NCBI GenBank assembly: GCA_022705325.1
Contig: JAKJER010000026.1
Span: forward strand, 19,269 to 83,268
Direction of reading: 5' to 3'
Length of the DNA: 64,000 nucleotides
DNA from: Planctomycetota bacterium
GTDB taxonomy: Bacteria > Planctomycetota > Phycisphaerae > SM23-33
Each line of letters opens with the position of its first letter. Position 1 is the stretch's first letter. A program made the translations under genes and the position numbers. The notes under the pieces are model-generated. The model was not told the DNA's origin, did no database searches, and worked only from the letters and a program-made list of their open reading frames with translations. This document shows, piece after piece, positions 44,519-53,543 of the stretch.

Positions 44519-44828
44519 GGCCCGAAGGGCCGTCGGACGGTAGCCGGGGGTGAAGCGAATCGGCCCGCAAGGGCTGATGAGCGAAACCCCCGGTGGGCGG
44601 CCGCGCGGAAACCAACCCCAACGGGGTGTCGGAGAATGTCCGCCTGCGCGCCCCTGAACGCGGTACGACAGGCGTCCCGCCTGTCCGCGCTTCCCTGCGG
44701 GCTTTTCCGACGCCCCGTCGGGGCTTGTTGATGAGGCCGCCTGTACCGGGGGCTCGGCCTGAAGGCCTCACCCCCGGCTACCCTCCTGCGGGCCTTCGGC
44801 CCTGGACACCGAACGGCGGAAGACAGCG
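44519..44828 (+). repeat. 310-bp direct repeat, copy 2
   Basis: Near-identical to 43551-43860 over the full 310 bp, with a handful of substitutions (for example GGGCTGATG for GGGCCGATG, CCCCGTCGGGG for CCCCTTCAGGG). Confidence 0.85.
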
Positions 44829-44841
44829 GCCGGTGCGTTCA

Positions 44842-45125
44842 GGCCCGAAGTGCCGTCGGACGGTAGCCGGGGGTGAAGCGAATCGGCCCGCAAGGGCCGA
44901 TGAGCGAAACCCCCGGTGGGCAGCCGCGCGGAGTCCAACCCCAACGGGGTGTCGGAGAATGTCCGCCTGCGCGCCCCTGAACGCGGTACGACAGGCGTCC
45001 CGCCTGTCCGCGCTTCCCTGCGGGCTTTTCCGACGCCCCTTCAGGGCTTGTTGATGGAGCCGCCTGTACCGGGGGCTCGGCCTGAAGGCCTCACCCCCGG
45101 CTACCCTCCTGCGGGCCTTCGGCCC
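44842..45125 (+). repeat. 310-bp direct repeat, copy 3 (truncated at the right)
   Basis: Follows copy 2 after 13 bp and stops at GGGCCTTCGGCCC, lacking the last ~25 bp. The remaining stretch to 45505 holds further CCCCTTGGGG and GGGCCTACGGCCC hairpins and no gene. Confidence 0.85.
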
Positions 45126-45505
45126 ACGACACCGGTTCGGGAGTTCGGAGGACAGATACCACAACTCGTCGAATTCCGGCGGCTGGTGGCTTTCCCAAGA
45201 GGGAGACTGAATGGTTGCACCCCTTGGGGGCAGTGCGCGGAGCGAGGCGTGGCGAGGTCAGGCCCGAAGGACCCGGCCGCTCGGGGGCGGGTGTTTCTGT
45301 CGTCCCTTAGGGACTCTGCTCATGGACCGCCCTGAACCCAGGGCTTGCGCCCTGGGCTACCCTCTTTCGGGCCTACGGCCCTTCGACTCGAAGGGACTCA
45401 GTGCGCGGGCGGTGGCACCCGTTGGGGGCGGCGAGTTCAGGCCCGCAGGGCCCAAAGCGACTAGCCGGGGCCGTAAGCCCCCGGAATGCTCGTCGCGGGC
45501 GCGGA

Positions 45506-48500
45506 CTACTCGTCAGACCGCCGCGCCTGCTTGCCGATGCAGACGAGCTCGCCGGCCTGAGTGGAGAGATACAGGCGGCGATGGGCGATGGCCAGGCCGT
45601 CCCACAGCGGCGGCGGCACCTGACACTCAGCCAGCACGGCGCCATCGGCGACGGCGATCACCTTGAGCCGGCCGTCCTTGTGCACCACGAACAGCCGCCC
45701 GTCTCCCGCCATCGCCATGCCGTAGACTTCGTTTTGACCCCGCGCGGCGGGCAGGGGCGACTTCCCGGCCGCCGCCTTGGGCGCAAAGGGATCCACCTTC
45801 CAGGCGGCTTTTTCCGCCAGGCGATACGTGCGGTAGGGGTTGCCCCCCTTGCTTACGATCTTGCCGGCTTCCCACCCGGTCATCCACTTGCTGTTGAACT
45901 TCTCGCCGTGCTCGATGTCGAAGTCTCGCCGGAAGAGCCCCGTGCTGCCGTTGAAGGAGCTGAGCACGACGTGGTCGCGGAACGCGCACAGCGGCCGCCG
46001 GGGCGCCTCGCCGCGGAAACGCGCCTGGTGGCGCGGACCGTAGGTCCAGCAGCCGCGCGGCACCCACACGGCGCCGCCGCCGGTGTCGAGCTTGGCAAAG
46101 GCGTTCCACTTGTCCACGCTGACCTTCTTGCCGTCGCGGGAGAGGATCCATCGCGACATCGCGATCCCGTCGCCTTCCTGGTGAAGGATGTCGATCGGGT
46201 CGAATTCGAGAGCGGAATTCTCGTAGAAGCCCTTCTGCGGAATGGTGTCGAGGCGGTGCACCCAGCGGCGGCGTCCCGTCAGGGGATCGACCGCGAAGAT
46301 GAAGACTCCGCCGTCGGCGAAGGGTTGGCGCCCGGCGGCGAAGTAGGCGACGTCGTCGATCACCAGCACCGTGCCCGGCACGGGCCAGGGCGACTCCACC
46401 TGCCCGTAGGCGACGATCTGCTGCTCGCTCGGCGCCGCGCGGAAGCGCCAGGCAACCGCTCCGCTGTCCGCGCGAAGGGCATACACCCATCCGGCGTGCG
46501 TGCCGAACAGGCAGAGTCCGCGATAGATGGTGGGGGGGGTGTCCACGCGGCCGTCGGCTGTGAAGCGCCACCGAACGCTCCCGTCGGCCGCGTTGACGGC
46601 GACGACCTCGTGCGCGTCGCCGCGCGCGAGGAACGCCAGGCCGCCGGCGATCGTGGGCGCGGTGACCGGGCCTTTGATGAACGCGTTCTCGCGCCAGTCG
46701 CTGACGATGGGGCCGGCGGGCAACTCGGCGTCGGGCGCCGGTTTGCACGTCCATAGCACGTCGAGCGACTCCGGGCCGGGCGCCGGCGTGCTCGCGCTGC
46801 GCCAGGAATCGTGGCGATACAGAGGCCAGTCGTCGGCGGGCGCGGGGGCGGCGCCCGGGACGGGCCCGGGCGGACCTTTCTCGAGCTTGAAAGGAATCTT
46901 GTCCACCGCCTGATGGGGCGCGGCAGCCGCCCCGCGCGGCGCCAACGCGACGTACCCCCGCAGAATCGGCCAGCACGTGCAGTGCTTGGGCGTGGTGTAG
47001 ATCAGGCCGTTGGCGGGGACCCAACCGTTCTCGCGAGAGCAGTTGGCCTTCGTGATCGGGTTGGTCACGAACGCACCGGTCTCCAGGTCGGTGAAATCCA
47101 TGACGCCGGACACCATGTAGTTGGCCGTGGCGACCGGCGGGAAGCAATGCGCCAGGCCCGCCGGATGCGTCGCGCGCGTTTCGCCCGTGTCCGGGTCAAG
47201 CTCCCGCGCCTCAATGGGCAGGCGCTTGAGGCGGGCGGGGTCGGCCGTGTTCGTCTTGCCGCCGTACAGAATCCACAGGTCCTTCCCCACGAACATGGCG
47301 CGGGCCTGGCGGTTGTGGTTCATCCCGGGCGGGTACGCCTTGTCCCACAACGCGGTTCCCGTCCGCGCGTCGTGGACGTGCAGGGCGTTGCCCGCGTCGT
47401 GATCGGTAAGCGAGGAGACTTCAAACGCCAGGTACTTTCCGTGGAGCACCGTGCGGACGACTTTCGCCAGCCACGCCCGGTCGTCCAGCACCCACAGGAC
47501 CGAGCCCGAAGTCGCGTCCAGCGCGACGCCCTGCGGTTTCGACTTGGCGGGCGGTCCGCCGTGAATGAGCACCACCTTTCCGTCGTCGGCCGCCAGGTTG
47601 CGAATGCCCGCCGCTTCGTACCGCCACAGCGGTTTCGCGCTCTGGAGTTCGAACGCCGCAGCCGCTTTGTCGTCGCAGGAGACCACCGTGTTGCCGAGCA
47701 GCAGGAGCTCTCGCGGTTGGCTCAGTCCGTCGAACGTGTGCACCGTCTCGCCGGTGCGGGCATCCAGCGAAACGAGTCGCCCTTGCTGAATGGCGACCAC
47801 GTGCGTGCCGCACGCCACCGGCCGCGCCCGGTTGCCGGCCAGGCGGGGCAGCATGAACGAGGCCAGGCTGCTTTGCGCCCTGCCCAGGTCGCGATTCCAC
47901 AACCGCAGGCCGTTGAAACTGTCGCGCGCGAGGATCCCGCCGTAGAAATTGCGTCCGCCGGCCGTCACGATCCCCTCCACTTCGTGGGTCGCGCCCGCCA
48001 CCCAGCGGATGCGGTCGGGCGGGCCCACCGCCGTGTCGTCCGACACCGCGTTGCCGTCCGCACCGTGCCGCGGGTGGGACCACCCGTCCATCGCGGACGG
48101 CCACGGTTTGCGCGCCGTCAGGCCGCCGCCGCTTGCGGCAACGCCCTCGAACCCCGCGGCGCCCAACTGGGCCTGCGTCAAGGCGCCCGCCGGCGAAACG
48201 GCGAGCGCTCCGCCCGGCGCGATGACGCGAAACAGCTCTTTCGCGGACGCCCCCGCGCGGGTGACGATCGCGTGGTTGACGAGGTTCTCCGCGTACGGCA
48301 GGGGCTCGTATGAATCCACGAGAGCGGCGCTGACCAGCCCGTAGCGCCCCTGCGCGCGCAGCTTCGCCTGCGCCGCGACCACGCGATCGGCTCGCGTGTC
48401 CAGCACCTGGATCAGGTTGCGGCCCGTGCGACTCAGCGCGGCGGCCGCGGCGACGTCATCCGCGCCAAGCTGAACGACGAACCCCGCGCCGATCTCCCCG

Positions 48501-48574
48501 AGCGCGACGGACGACGCGGCTGCGAGGACGCCGCCGGCCACCAATAGGAATCTCGCGGTTCGGTTGTTGTTCAT
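45506..48574 (-). CDS. Secreted PQQ-like beta-propeller protein with N-terminal methyltransferase-like segment
   Basis: 1022 aa, AGGAG 9 nt upstream, signal peptide at residues 1-25. Residues about 40-160 resemble the later half of a class I methyltransferase (AALVDSYEPLPYAENLVNHA; ELFRVIAPGGALAV), but no SAM-binding GxGxG is seen, so this part is probably non-catalytic. The rest has many PQQ-like blades (LVSLDARTGETVHTF, GSVRWRFTADGRV, GWVYALRADSGAVAWRF), forming one or two eight-bladed propellers. A CTCWPILRGYVALAPRG segment holds two cysteines. No PQQ-dehydrogenase active-site residues were recognised. Function unknown; exported scaffold or redox-associated protein is a guess. Confidence 0.75.
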   Translation of the reverse strand: MNNNRTARFLLVAGGVLAAASSVALGEIGAGFVVQLGADDVAAAAALSRTGRNLIQVLDTRADRVVAAQAKLRAQGRYGLVSAALVDSYEPLPYAENLVNHAIVTRAGASAKELFRVIAPGGALAVSPAGALTQAQLGAAGFEGVAASGGGLTARKPWPSAMDGWSHPRHGADGNAVSDDTAVGPPDRIRWVAGATHEVEGIVTAGGRNFYGGILARDSFNGLRLWNRDLGRAQSSLASFMLPRLAGNRARPVACGTHVVAIQQGRLVSLDARTGETVHTFDGLSQPRELLLLGNTVVSCDDKAAAAFELQSAKPLWRYEAAGIRNLAADDGKVVLIHGGPPAKSKPQGVALDATSGSVLWVLDDRAWLAKVVRTVLHGKYLAFEVSSLTDHDAGNALHVHDARTGTALWDKAYPPGMNHNRQARAMFVGKDLWILYGGKTNTADPARLKRLPIEARELDPDTGETRATHPAGLAHCFPPVATANYMVSGVMDFTDLETGAFVTNPITKANCSRENGWVPANGLIYTTPKHCTCWPILRGYVALAPRGAAAAPHQAVDKIPFKLEKGPPGPVPGAAPAPADDWPLYRHDSWRSASTPAPGPESLDVLWTCKPAPDAELPAGPIVSDWRENAFIKGPVTAPTIAGGLAFLARGDAHEVVAVNAADGSVRWRFTADGRVDTPPTIYRGLCLFGTHAGWVYALRADSGAVAWRFRAAPSEQQIVAYGQVESPWPVPGTVLVIDDVAYFAAGRQPFADGGVFIFAVDPLTGRRRWVHRLDTIPQKGFYENSALEFDPIDILHQEGDGIAMSRWILSRDGKKVSVDKWNAFAKLDTGGGAVWVPRGCWTYGPRHQARFRGEAPRRPLCAFRDHVVLSSFNGSTGLFRRDFDIEHGEKFNSKWMTGWEAGKIVSKGGNPYRTYRLAEKAAWKVDPFAPKAAAGKSPLPAARGQNEVYGMAMAGDGRLFVVHKDGRLKVIAVADGAVLAECQVPPPLWDGLAIAHRRLYLSTQAGELVCIGKQARRSDE

Positions 48575-48616
48575 TCTCGGTTGCTCCTGAACTCAGGGTT
48601 CCCAACGCGGGTTGCT

Positions 48617-48628
48617 GATGACGTCATC
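48617..48628. promoter_or_regulatory. 12-bp palindrome upstream of the PQQ-like gene
   Basis: GATGACGTCATC is perfectly self-complementary and lies about 45 nt upstream of the PQQ-like start. The rest of 48575-49019 shows two GGCAGGCAGGC direct words near 48930-48960 and no gene. Confidence 0.25.
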
Positions 48629-49019
48629 GCGGCCCGCGGCCGTCCGGTTGACTGCGTGCGAGTGATTGTCATGTGCAGAAATCCAACGCTCATGCGCGAC
48701 ATGGGTGCCGACAGGCCTACCCGCCCCGTGGCCGCGACGCCATCGTTCTGATCCGGGATTTCCCGGATAGCCGGCCCGGCTCCGCTGTCGGGCTGGCTTG
48801 TTTGTATCGTACCCCCGGAATTGCGCCTAGTGCGATCTTGCGAATTCTCCTGCGGATCCAAGCCGGACTGCCCTTGGAACCTTTCCGCCGCCGGAGCGTC
48901 GAATACACGTGGCATTCCTGTGCGCCTGCCTATGGCAGGCAGGCCTACCTCCGGCAGGCAGGCTTGACCGGCCGATGCCGGCGGCGGTAGAGTCGTGCCC
49001 TGCTGGAAAGGAGATTCCC

Positions 49020-50840
49020 ATGAACCAGCGATCGTGGAAGCTGCCCCTCGCCCTCGTCTGCCTGGCGATCACATTCTCCGCCTCCTGCGCCGCCGCCGAG
49101 GAGCAGAAGGTCAAGTCCAGGGTCGAGACCGTCACGCTCTACCGCGGGCAGGCCCTGGTCACGCGGACGGTCGACCTGCCCGCCGCGGCGGGCGAGGTCG
49201 AGGCCGTCGTCGGCGACCTGCCCGAGCAGGTCATCGGCGAAACCCTCTTCGCCTCCGGGCAGAACGTCAAGATCCGCTCCGTCCGCTTTCGCACCGTGCC
49301 GGTGGCCGAGCCGCCCGGCAAGGTCGCCGCCGAAATGGAGACCAAGATGAAGGCCCTCCAGGGCCAGACGGCCTCCAACACCCAGATGCTCACCATCCTG
49401 GAGAACAAGATGAAGTACCTCGACAAGCTCGAGAACTTCACCGCCCCCACCCTCCAGGTCGAGATGGCCAAGGGCGTCCTCAACGCCGCCCAGATCAGCG
49501 AGCTGACCACCTTCATCTTCAAGCAGCGCGACGAGCTGGCCGCCAGCCGAGTCAAGATGGGCCAGGAGGCCCAGCAACTCCAGGAACAGATGAGCCTCCT
49601 CCAGCGCCAGCGCCAGGAACTGGCCGCCGGCCTGTCCCGCACCGACCGCCAGGCCGCCATCTTCCTGTCCAAGGAGGCCGGGCCCGTCACCCTGCGCCTG
49701 AGCTACCTGGTCCAGTCCGCCTCCTGGGCGCCCTCGTACGAGCTGCGACTGGACGAGACGGCCCAGAGCGTCACCGTGGACTACGTCGCCCAGGTCCAGC
49801 AGACCAGCGGCGAGGACTGGACCGACGTGACGCTGACGCTCTCGACGGCCACGCCCGCCCTCAACGCCGAGATCCCGCTGCTGACGCCGATGATGATCGG
49901 CCTGGCCGGCGGGGCCAAGCAGATGCGCCCCCAGCCGACCACGGCCGCCGCCGCCCAGTCCTACAGCGACATCACCCGCAGCCAGAGCGGGGCCCTGGGG
50001 GCCTGGCACGCCGCCACCCAGGACCGCGCCATGGCCAACTGGGAACTCAACCGCATCTCCGCGGAGGCCCAGTCGCTCGAACTGGCCGCCACCGACGAGA
50101 CCCTCCGCCAGGCCAAGGGCCTGCGGGCCCTGGAGGAAGGGCTGGCTGTCTCCTACAAGGTCCCCTCCCGCATGAGCCTCCAGAGCCGCAAGGACACCCA
50201 GATGGTCCAGATCCTTTCGGGCAAGGTCAAGGGCAAGGGCTTCTACGAGGCCATCCCGCTGCTGACCAACTACGTCTACCGCGGGCTGGAGGTCATCAAC
50301 ACGACCGATCAGCCCTGGCTGGCCGGGCCGTACATGGCCTACGTGGACGGGGAGTTCGTGGGGCGGGGCGAGCTGCCCATGGTCGCCAAGGGCCAGGACC
50401 TGCGGATGGGCTTCGGCGTGGACACGCAGCTTCGCTGCTGGCGGGAGCTGAAGGACAAGAGCGAGGAGGAGAAGCTCGGCAGCAAGATCGAGACCTTCAC
50501 CTACGTGCTCCACGTGGACAGCTACAAGGACAAGCCCGTCGCCGTCCGCCTGATCGACCGCATCCCCATCGCCAAGGGCAACGAGATGGAGACGCAGGTG
50601 GGCAAGACCTCCGTGCCGCTCAGCATCGACCCCGCCTACGCCCAGGGCCAGGACAAGGCCAAGGGCGTGCTCCGCTGGGACATCGAGGTCCCCGCCAACG
50701 CCAGCGGGCACAAGGACTTCAAGCTCGACTACTCCTTCGAGATGAAGTACGCCAGCGACCGCCGCCTCAACGCCGCCCCCGCCCAGATGATGGAAGAAAT
50801 GCGACAGGAGTACGACATGCAGTACAAGGCGAAGAGGTGA
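49020..50840 (+). CDS. MuiA-family protein (DUF4140/DUF4139), secreted
   Basis: 606 aa from MNQRSWKLPL with AAGGAG 7 nt upstream; a longer frame to 48909 has no SD and puts the signal internally. Signal peptide residues 1-25. Residues about 30-130 match DUF4140 (ETVTLYRGQALVTRTVDLPA). A coiled coil follows (residues about 95-215, ENKMKYLDKLENF ... QEQMSLLQRQRQEL). The C-terminal half is DUF4139 (LRLSYLVQSASWAPSYELR ... DIEVPANASGHKDFKLDYSFE). Named for a mucoidy inhibitor in Rhizobium; the mechanism is unknown. Stands alone. Confidence 0.85.
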   Translation: MNQRSWKLPLALVCLAITFSASCAAAEEQKVKSRVETVTLYRGQALVTRTVDLPAAAGEVEAVVGDLPEQVIGETLFASGQNVKIRSVRFRTVPVAEPPGKVAAEMETKMKALQGQTASNTQMLTILENKMKYLDKLENFTAPTLQVEMAKGVLNAAQISELTTFIFKQRDELAASRVKMGQEAQQLQEQMSLLQRQRQELAAGLSRTDRQAAIFLSKEAGPVTLRLSYLVQSASWAPSYELRLDETAQSVTVDYVAQVQQTSGEDWTDVTLTLSTATPALNAEIPLLTPMMIGLAGGAKQMRPQPTTAAAAQSYSDITRSQSGALGAWHAATQDRAMANWELNRISAEAQSLELAATDETLRQAKGLRALEEGLAVSYKVPSRMSLQSRKDTQMVQILSGKVKGKGFYEAIPLLTNYVYRGLEVINTTDQPWLAGPYMAYVDGEFVGRGELPMVAKGQDLRMGFGVDTQLRCWRELKDKSEEEKLGSKIETFTYVLHVDSYKDKPVAVRLIDRIPIAKGNEMETQVGKTSVPLSIDPAYAQGQDKAKGVLRWDIEVPANASGHKDFKLDYSFEMKYASDRRLNAAPAQMMEEMRQEYDMQYKAKR

Positions 50841-50980
50841 GGACTGCGCGGCGTTGCTTTCATGCGCGGCTTCGAGAGTGGTTTCGCAGATGGAGGCCGG
50901 GTTGTTGCTGTGCTGCTTGAACGACTCCGTGTAAGCATCCGGCAGCAAGACGACCATGCCCACACAGGGGTGGACATGTG

Positions 50981-52897
50981 TCAGTCGCCGAATGTAACTG
51001 CCTCCTGGAGTTGTTGGGCGGCGCTCGTGTACGCCTGATCTGGTCGGTTGGGCTTGTCCGGATAGCGCAATCGCAACAAGCCTGCCGCCACCATAGGCCT
51101 GAGGAACCTGGCTCGCAGCGCCACGGCGTTGCGAGCCAGCAACTCGCCCAGGTGGGCGGGGGTAAGGAAACGACCGGAACAAAGTCCGAGAATCAACTGC
51201 CTGATTCTCACCGTCTCCAGTCGTCCCGATGACCGGGCAGGTTCCGCTATGTGGCGCAGTTCCTCAAGCAGTTCAGCGCCCATGTCCTGGAGGGGTTGCG
51301 ACGAGTCCCACATGCCTTTCTGTGTTGAGCCGCCCTTATGTGTGGAGCCCCCTCTGTTGTGTGTGGAGTCGCCCGCCAAATGTGCGGACCCGACTGGAAC
51401 CCTAACTGCACTCTCAGCAAGCTTGTAGGTCGCCCAACGCTTCTGCCCACCTTGTTCAAGAAACCCTTTGCGGACAAGACCTTGCAGCGTCTTGGTCAGG
51501 TCGGCGGCGTGGCGTCGCGTTATTTCCCGCATCCGGCTGTTGGAGACGTGACCCTCGACACTTGCCGTCACGACGGCCTGCACCTCATCTTCGGATAGGC
51601 GGCCGAATCTCGCGCCAAACCGTTCCCGCAGTTCCGAAAGCGTGTCCTGGGGCATCAGGCTTACCATGGGCATGACCAGCCGCACGCGAGTCGGCTGTAC
51701 CTGTTCCTGTATGCTGGGCCAACGCCAGTGCTGGGACCTCCAGCCTTGTCGTATCTTGTCGATTCCTGATCCGGCCTTCTCCGCGGCGCCGATCATGAGG
51801 AACATGGTCTGCAGCGCCTTGTTGCGGCATTCGCTGATCCCGCCCCTGAGGAGTTGGTCAAGTGACACCAGCAACGTTCCCGGATTTGAAACCTCAAATC
51901 GATCCCGGTATTTCTCCACCACAATCCCACCTTCGCCACGATAGTCCGCATGAATGAGTGCATTCACCAGCGCTTCGCGGATTGCCTCGTGGACCACCGT
52001 CTCGCCTACCCGGAACAGGTTCTCATCAAGTTGGAAGGGCAGCCTGAGATCCGCCGACAGCCTCTGAATCACACGGAGATAGAACTGAAAGACGTTTCCC
52101 TCCCACGTCCCGTCGATCGTCAGGCGATCGGTCCACCGGACTGCCGGATCATCCGAGAGGTGTTCTCGATAGTCCACGTGGTACTCGGGGATTGCCTCAA
52201 CTGCCCGTATCGTGTCCGCCTTCCCGAACATCAGCAGGCCGGCCACCGTCAGCCCTTCCCGGCCTGTGCGGCGCTCGCGTCGCCATCCGCCCAGTTTGAC
52301 GAGAAATCCCGTGATGTCTTCGTTCAGCCAAGGGTGGTTCGGCGTTCTCGCCGAGAACCGTTGGCGGTACTGGTGAATGCTCGTCACGTCCAGATCATCC
52401 TGCCCCAAACCCTCGAGAATCACTGCGTCGGCGGGCTCATCACCGCGGTCGGCCAACATCCGCCCCACTTCTTGTTCGGAACAACGGTAGTCGCCTTCGA
52501 AATTGCGGCGGTACGTTCCCGTCAGAGGATTCTGCCCGACATAGACGGGGCGCTGCCGACGGTCTGACCTTGGCACGCGGATTCGCAGGACGGTTTTGTT
52601 CCCAAGGCGATGCTCGGTCACGTCGCCCTCATGGAGCAGGTTGATGCTGATCTTCCCCCGGTTGTTCACGGTATCCCAGAACTGCTTGCGCATGACCGGC
52701 GGGTCGGCCAGGCCCTTCACCCTCCCACCGTCCTCGACGCCCAAGACGATTGCCCCGCCATCGGTGTTGGCCATCGCGCTGTAGGTCTGCCACAGGCTGC
52801 TCGGCAACCCGCCTTGGGCTGCCTTGTACTCCAGGTCCTGGTCCTCCTGGAGGCCCAGCTCTTCGTGCAGTGCGATGGATGTCAGTCCCCGTGACAT
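50981..52897 (-). CDS. AlbA_2/Schlafen-type ATP-binding protein
   Basis: 638 aa from MSRGLTSIAL with GGAGG about 5 nt upstream. Residues about 15-135 form the AlbA_2 (Schlafen) domain (EDQDLEYKAA; SAMANTDGGAIVLGVED). A GHKL ATPase-like region follows, with HEAIREALVNALIHADYRGEGG as N-box. The C-terminal third has winged-helix segments. Between them is a hinge of short tandem units (STHNRGG, STHKGG, STQKG, residues about 509-532). Such proteins often sit within type I restriction-modification loci. Here the gene overlaps a possible hsdM remnant, so it may be an orphan of such a locus. It is convergent with the MuiA-like gene. Confidence 0.8.
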   Translation of the reverse strand: MSRGLTSIALHEELGLQEDQDLEYKAAQGGLPSSLWQTYSAMANTDGGAIVLGVEDGGRVKGLADPPVMRKQFWDTVNNRGKISINLLHEGDVTEHRLGNKTVLRIRVPRSDRRQRPVYVGQNPLTGTYRRNFEGDYRCSEQEVGRMLADRGDEPADAVILEGLGQDDLDVTSIHQYRQRFSARTPNHPWLNEDITGFLVKLGGWRRERRTGREGLTVAGLLMFGKADTIRAVEAIPEYHVDYREHLSDDPAVRWTDRLTIDGTWEGNVFQFYLRVIQRLSADLRLPFQLDENLFRVGETVVHEAIREALVNALIHADYRGEGGIVVEKYRDRFEVSNPGTLLVSLDQLLRGGISECRNKALQTMFLMIGAAEKAGSGIDKIRQGWRSQHWRWPSIQEQVQPTRVRLVMPMVSLMPQDTLSELRERFGARFGRLSEDEVQAVVTASVEGHVSNSRMREITRRHAADLTKTLQGLVRKGFLEQGGQKRWATYKLAESAVRVPVGSAHLAGDSTHNRGGSTHKGGSTQKGMWDSSQPLQDMGAELLEELRHIAEPARSSGRLETVRIRQLILGLCSGRFLTPAHLGELLARNAVALRARFLRPMVAAGLLRLRYPDKPNRPDQAYTSAAQQLQEAVTFGD

Positions 52898-53037
52898 GAG
52901 GCCTCCGCTTCCTGGACCATTCTGCCCGTCAACCCCGACTGTGTCCCATGCTTGCCGTGGACTTGAATGTCGCGAGGCACATCGTCCGCCATGTTCCAGA
53001 TGAACTCGTGGATCCGGTTGGACTGTCCTTTTGCCAT
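52882..53037 (-). pseudogene. Possible truncated hsdM (type I methylase) 5' remnant
   Basis: A 51-codon frame starts MAKGQSNRIHEFIWNMADDV. The HEFIWNMADD...RDI words resemble the FIWNIADD...RDV stretch near the N-terminus of type I HsdM subunits, after which similarity is lost and the frame ends 16 nt into the AlbA_2 gene. It lies directly under a strong promoter. It may be the first decayed gene of a lost type I system, or now a leader peptide. Recognition is from memory of the motif only. Confidence 0.4.
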
Positions 53038-53106
53038 ATCGTCCCGCCAGCACCTACGGGGAGCCGTGCTCACGCACGACAAGACGAAGTCTGTGTAATG
53101 CGAGTC

Positions 53107-53135
53107 ATTAGACAGGGGCTTTCCGGGCTTGTCAA
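53107..53135 (-). promoter_or_regulatory. Strong sigma-70 promoter of the AlbA_2 transcript
   Basis: A consensus TTGACA (53135-53130) and TCTAAT (53112-53107) are spaced by 17 nt on the minus strand, about 70 nt upstream of the hsdM-like remnant. Confidence 0.6.
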
Positions 53136-53182
53136 TTATGCCAGTCGGATGCGTTTGCGCGGGCGGCGGAGCGGGCCCGGCT

Positions 53183-53428
53183 TCACTCTTCCAGGTAGCA
53201 CGTGTCGGTCTGGAACCGTTGCCACTTGCGGGCGAACTCGGCCAGCTCGTCCACGTGATCGTGTATTCGCAGGCGGCCTTGGAAGACCAGATCGTCCTCA
53301 ACCAGCGTATGGGCCTGCCGCTCGCCGACGCTTCGCGGCTCGTCGCGGTAGGCGATACCCAGTTCGCCCACCCGTTCGCGAACCGCCTGGCAGGAGCGGC
53401 AGCCGACCGCGTCGTGCAGGATCGTCAT
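53183..53428 (-). CDS. Small glutaredoxin/thioredoxin-like CxxC protein
   Basis: 81 aa from MTILHDAVGC, fixed by AAGGAG 7 nt upstream. It keeps an N-terminal C10-RS-C13 pair at the start of the first helix and a short alpha/beta layout, but lacks a clear cis-Pro motif. A thiol-disulfide or metal-handling role is inferred. The gene starts 45 nt beyond the PATR terminator and reads toward the AlbA_2 promoter. Confidence 0.55.
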   Translation of the reverse strand: MTILHDAVGCRSCQAVRERVGELGIAYRDEPRSVGERQAHTLVEDDLVFQGRLRIHDHVDELAEFARKWQRFQTDTCYLEE

Positions 53429-53472
53429 GTCATCGCTCCTTCTGGGCCATTCTAGGTCGACCCGACGGCGGC

Positions 53473-53524
53473 GCAAAAATGAGCCTGGCAACAGCGGGCA
53501 GACTCCCGCGTCATTGCCAGGCTC
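53473..53524 (-). terminator. Intrinsic terminator of the PATR/PEP-CTERM gene
   Basis: A perfect 11-bp stem (GAGCCTGGCAA/TTGCCAGGCTC, 53481-53524) with an inner GCGGG/CCCGC hairpin is followed on the minus strand by ATTTTTGC. It lies about 20 nt after the stop codon. Confidence 0.8.
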
Positions 53525-53543
53525 GAACTCTTGCGTGCGTTCC

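Noticed and set aside
43551..45125. CRISPR-like array
   Set aside because: The units are about 300 bp with no short unique spacers and no cas genes.
43454..45505. Short ORFs in the repeat region (e.g. 43625-43894, 44593-45054)
   Set aside because: They recur with every repeat copy, lack SD sites and have no domain; they are repeat sequence.
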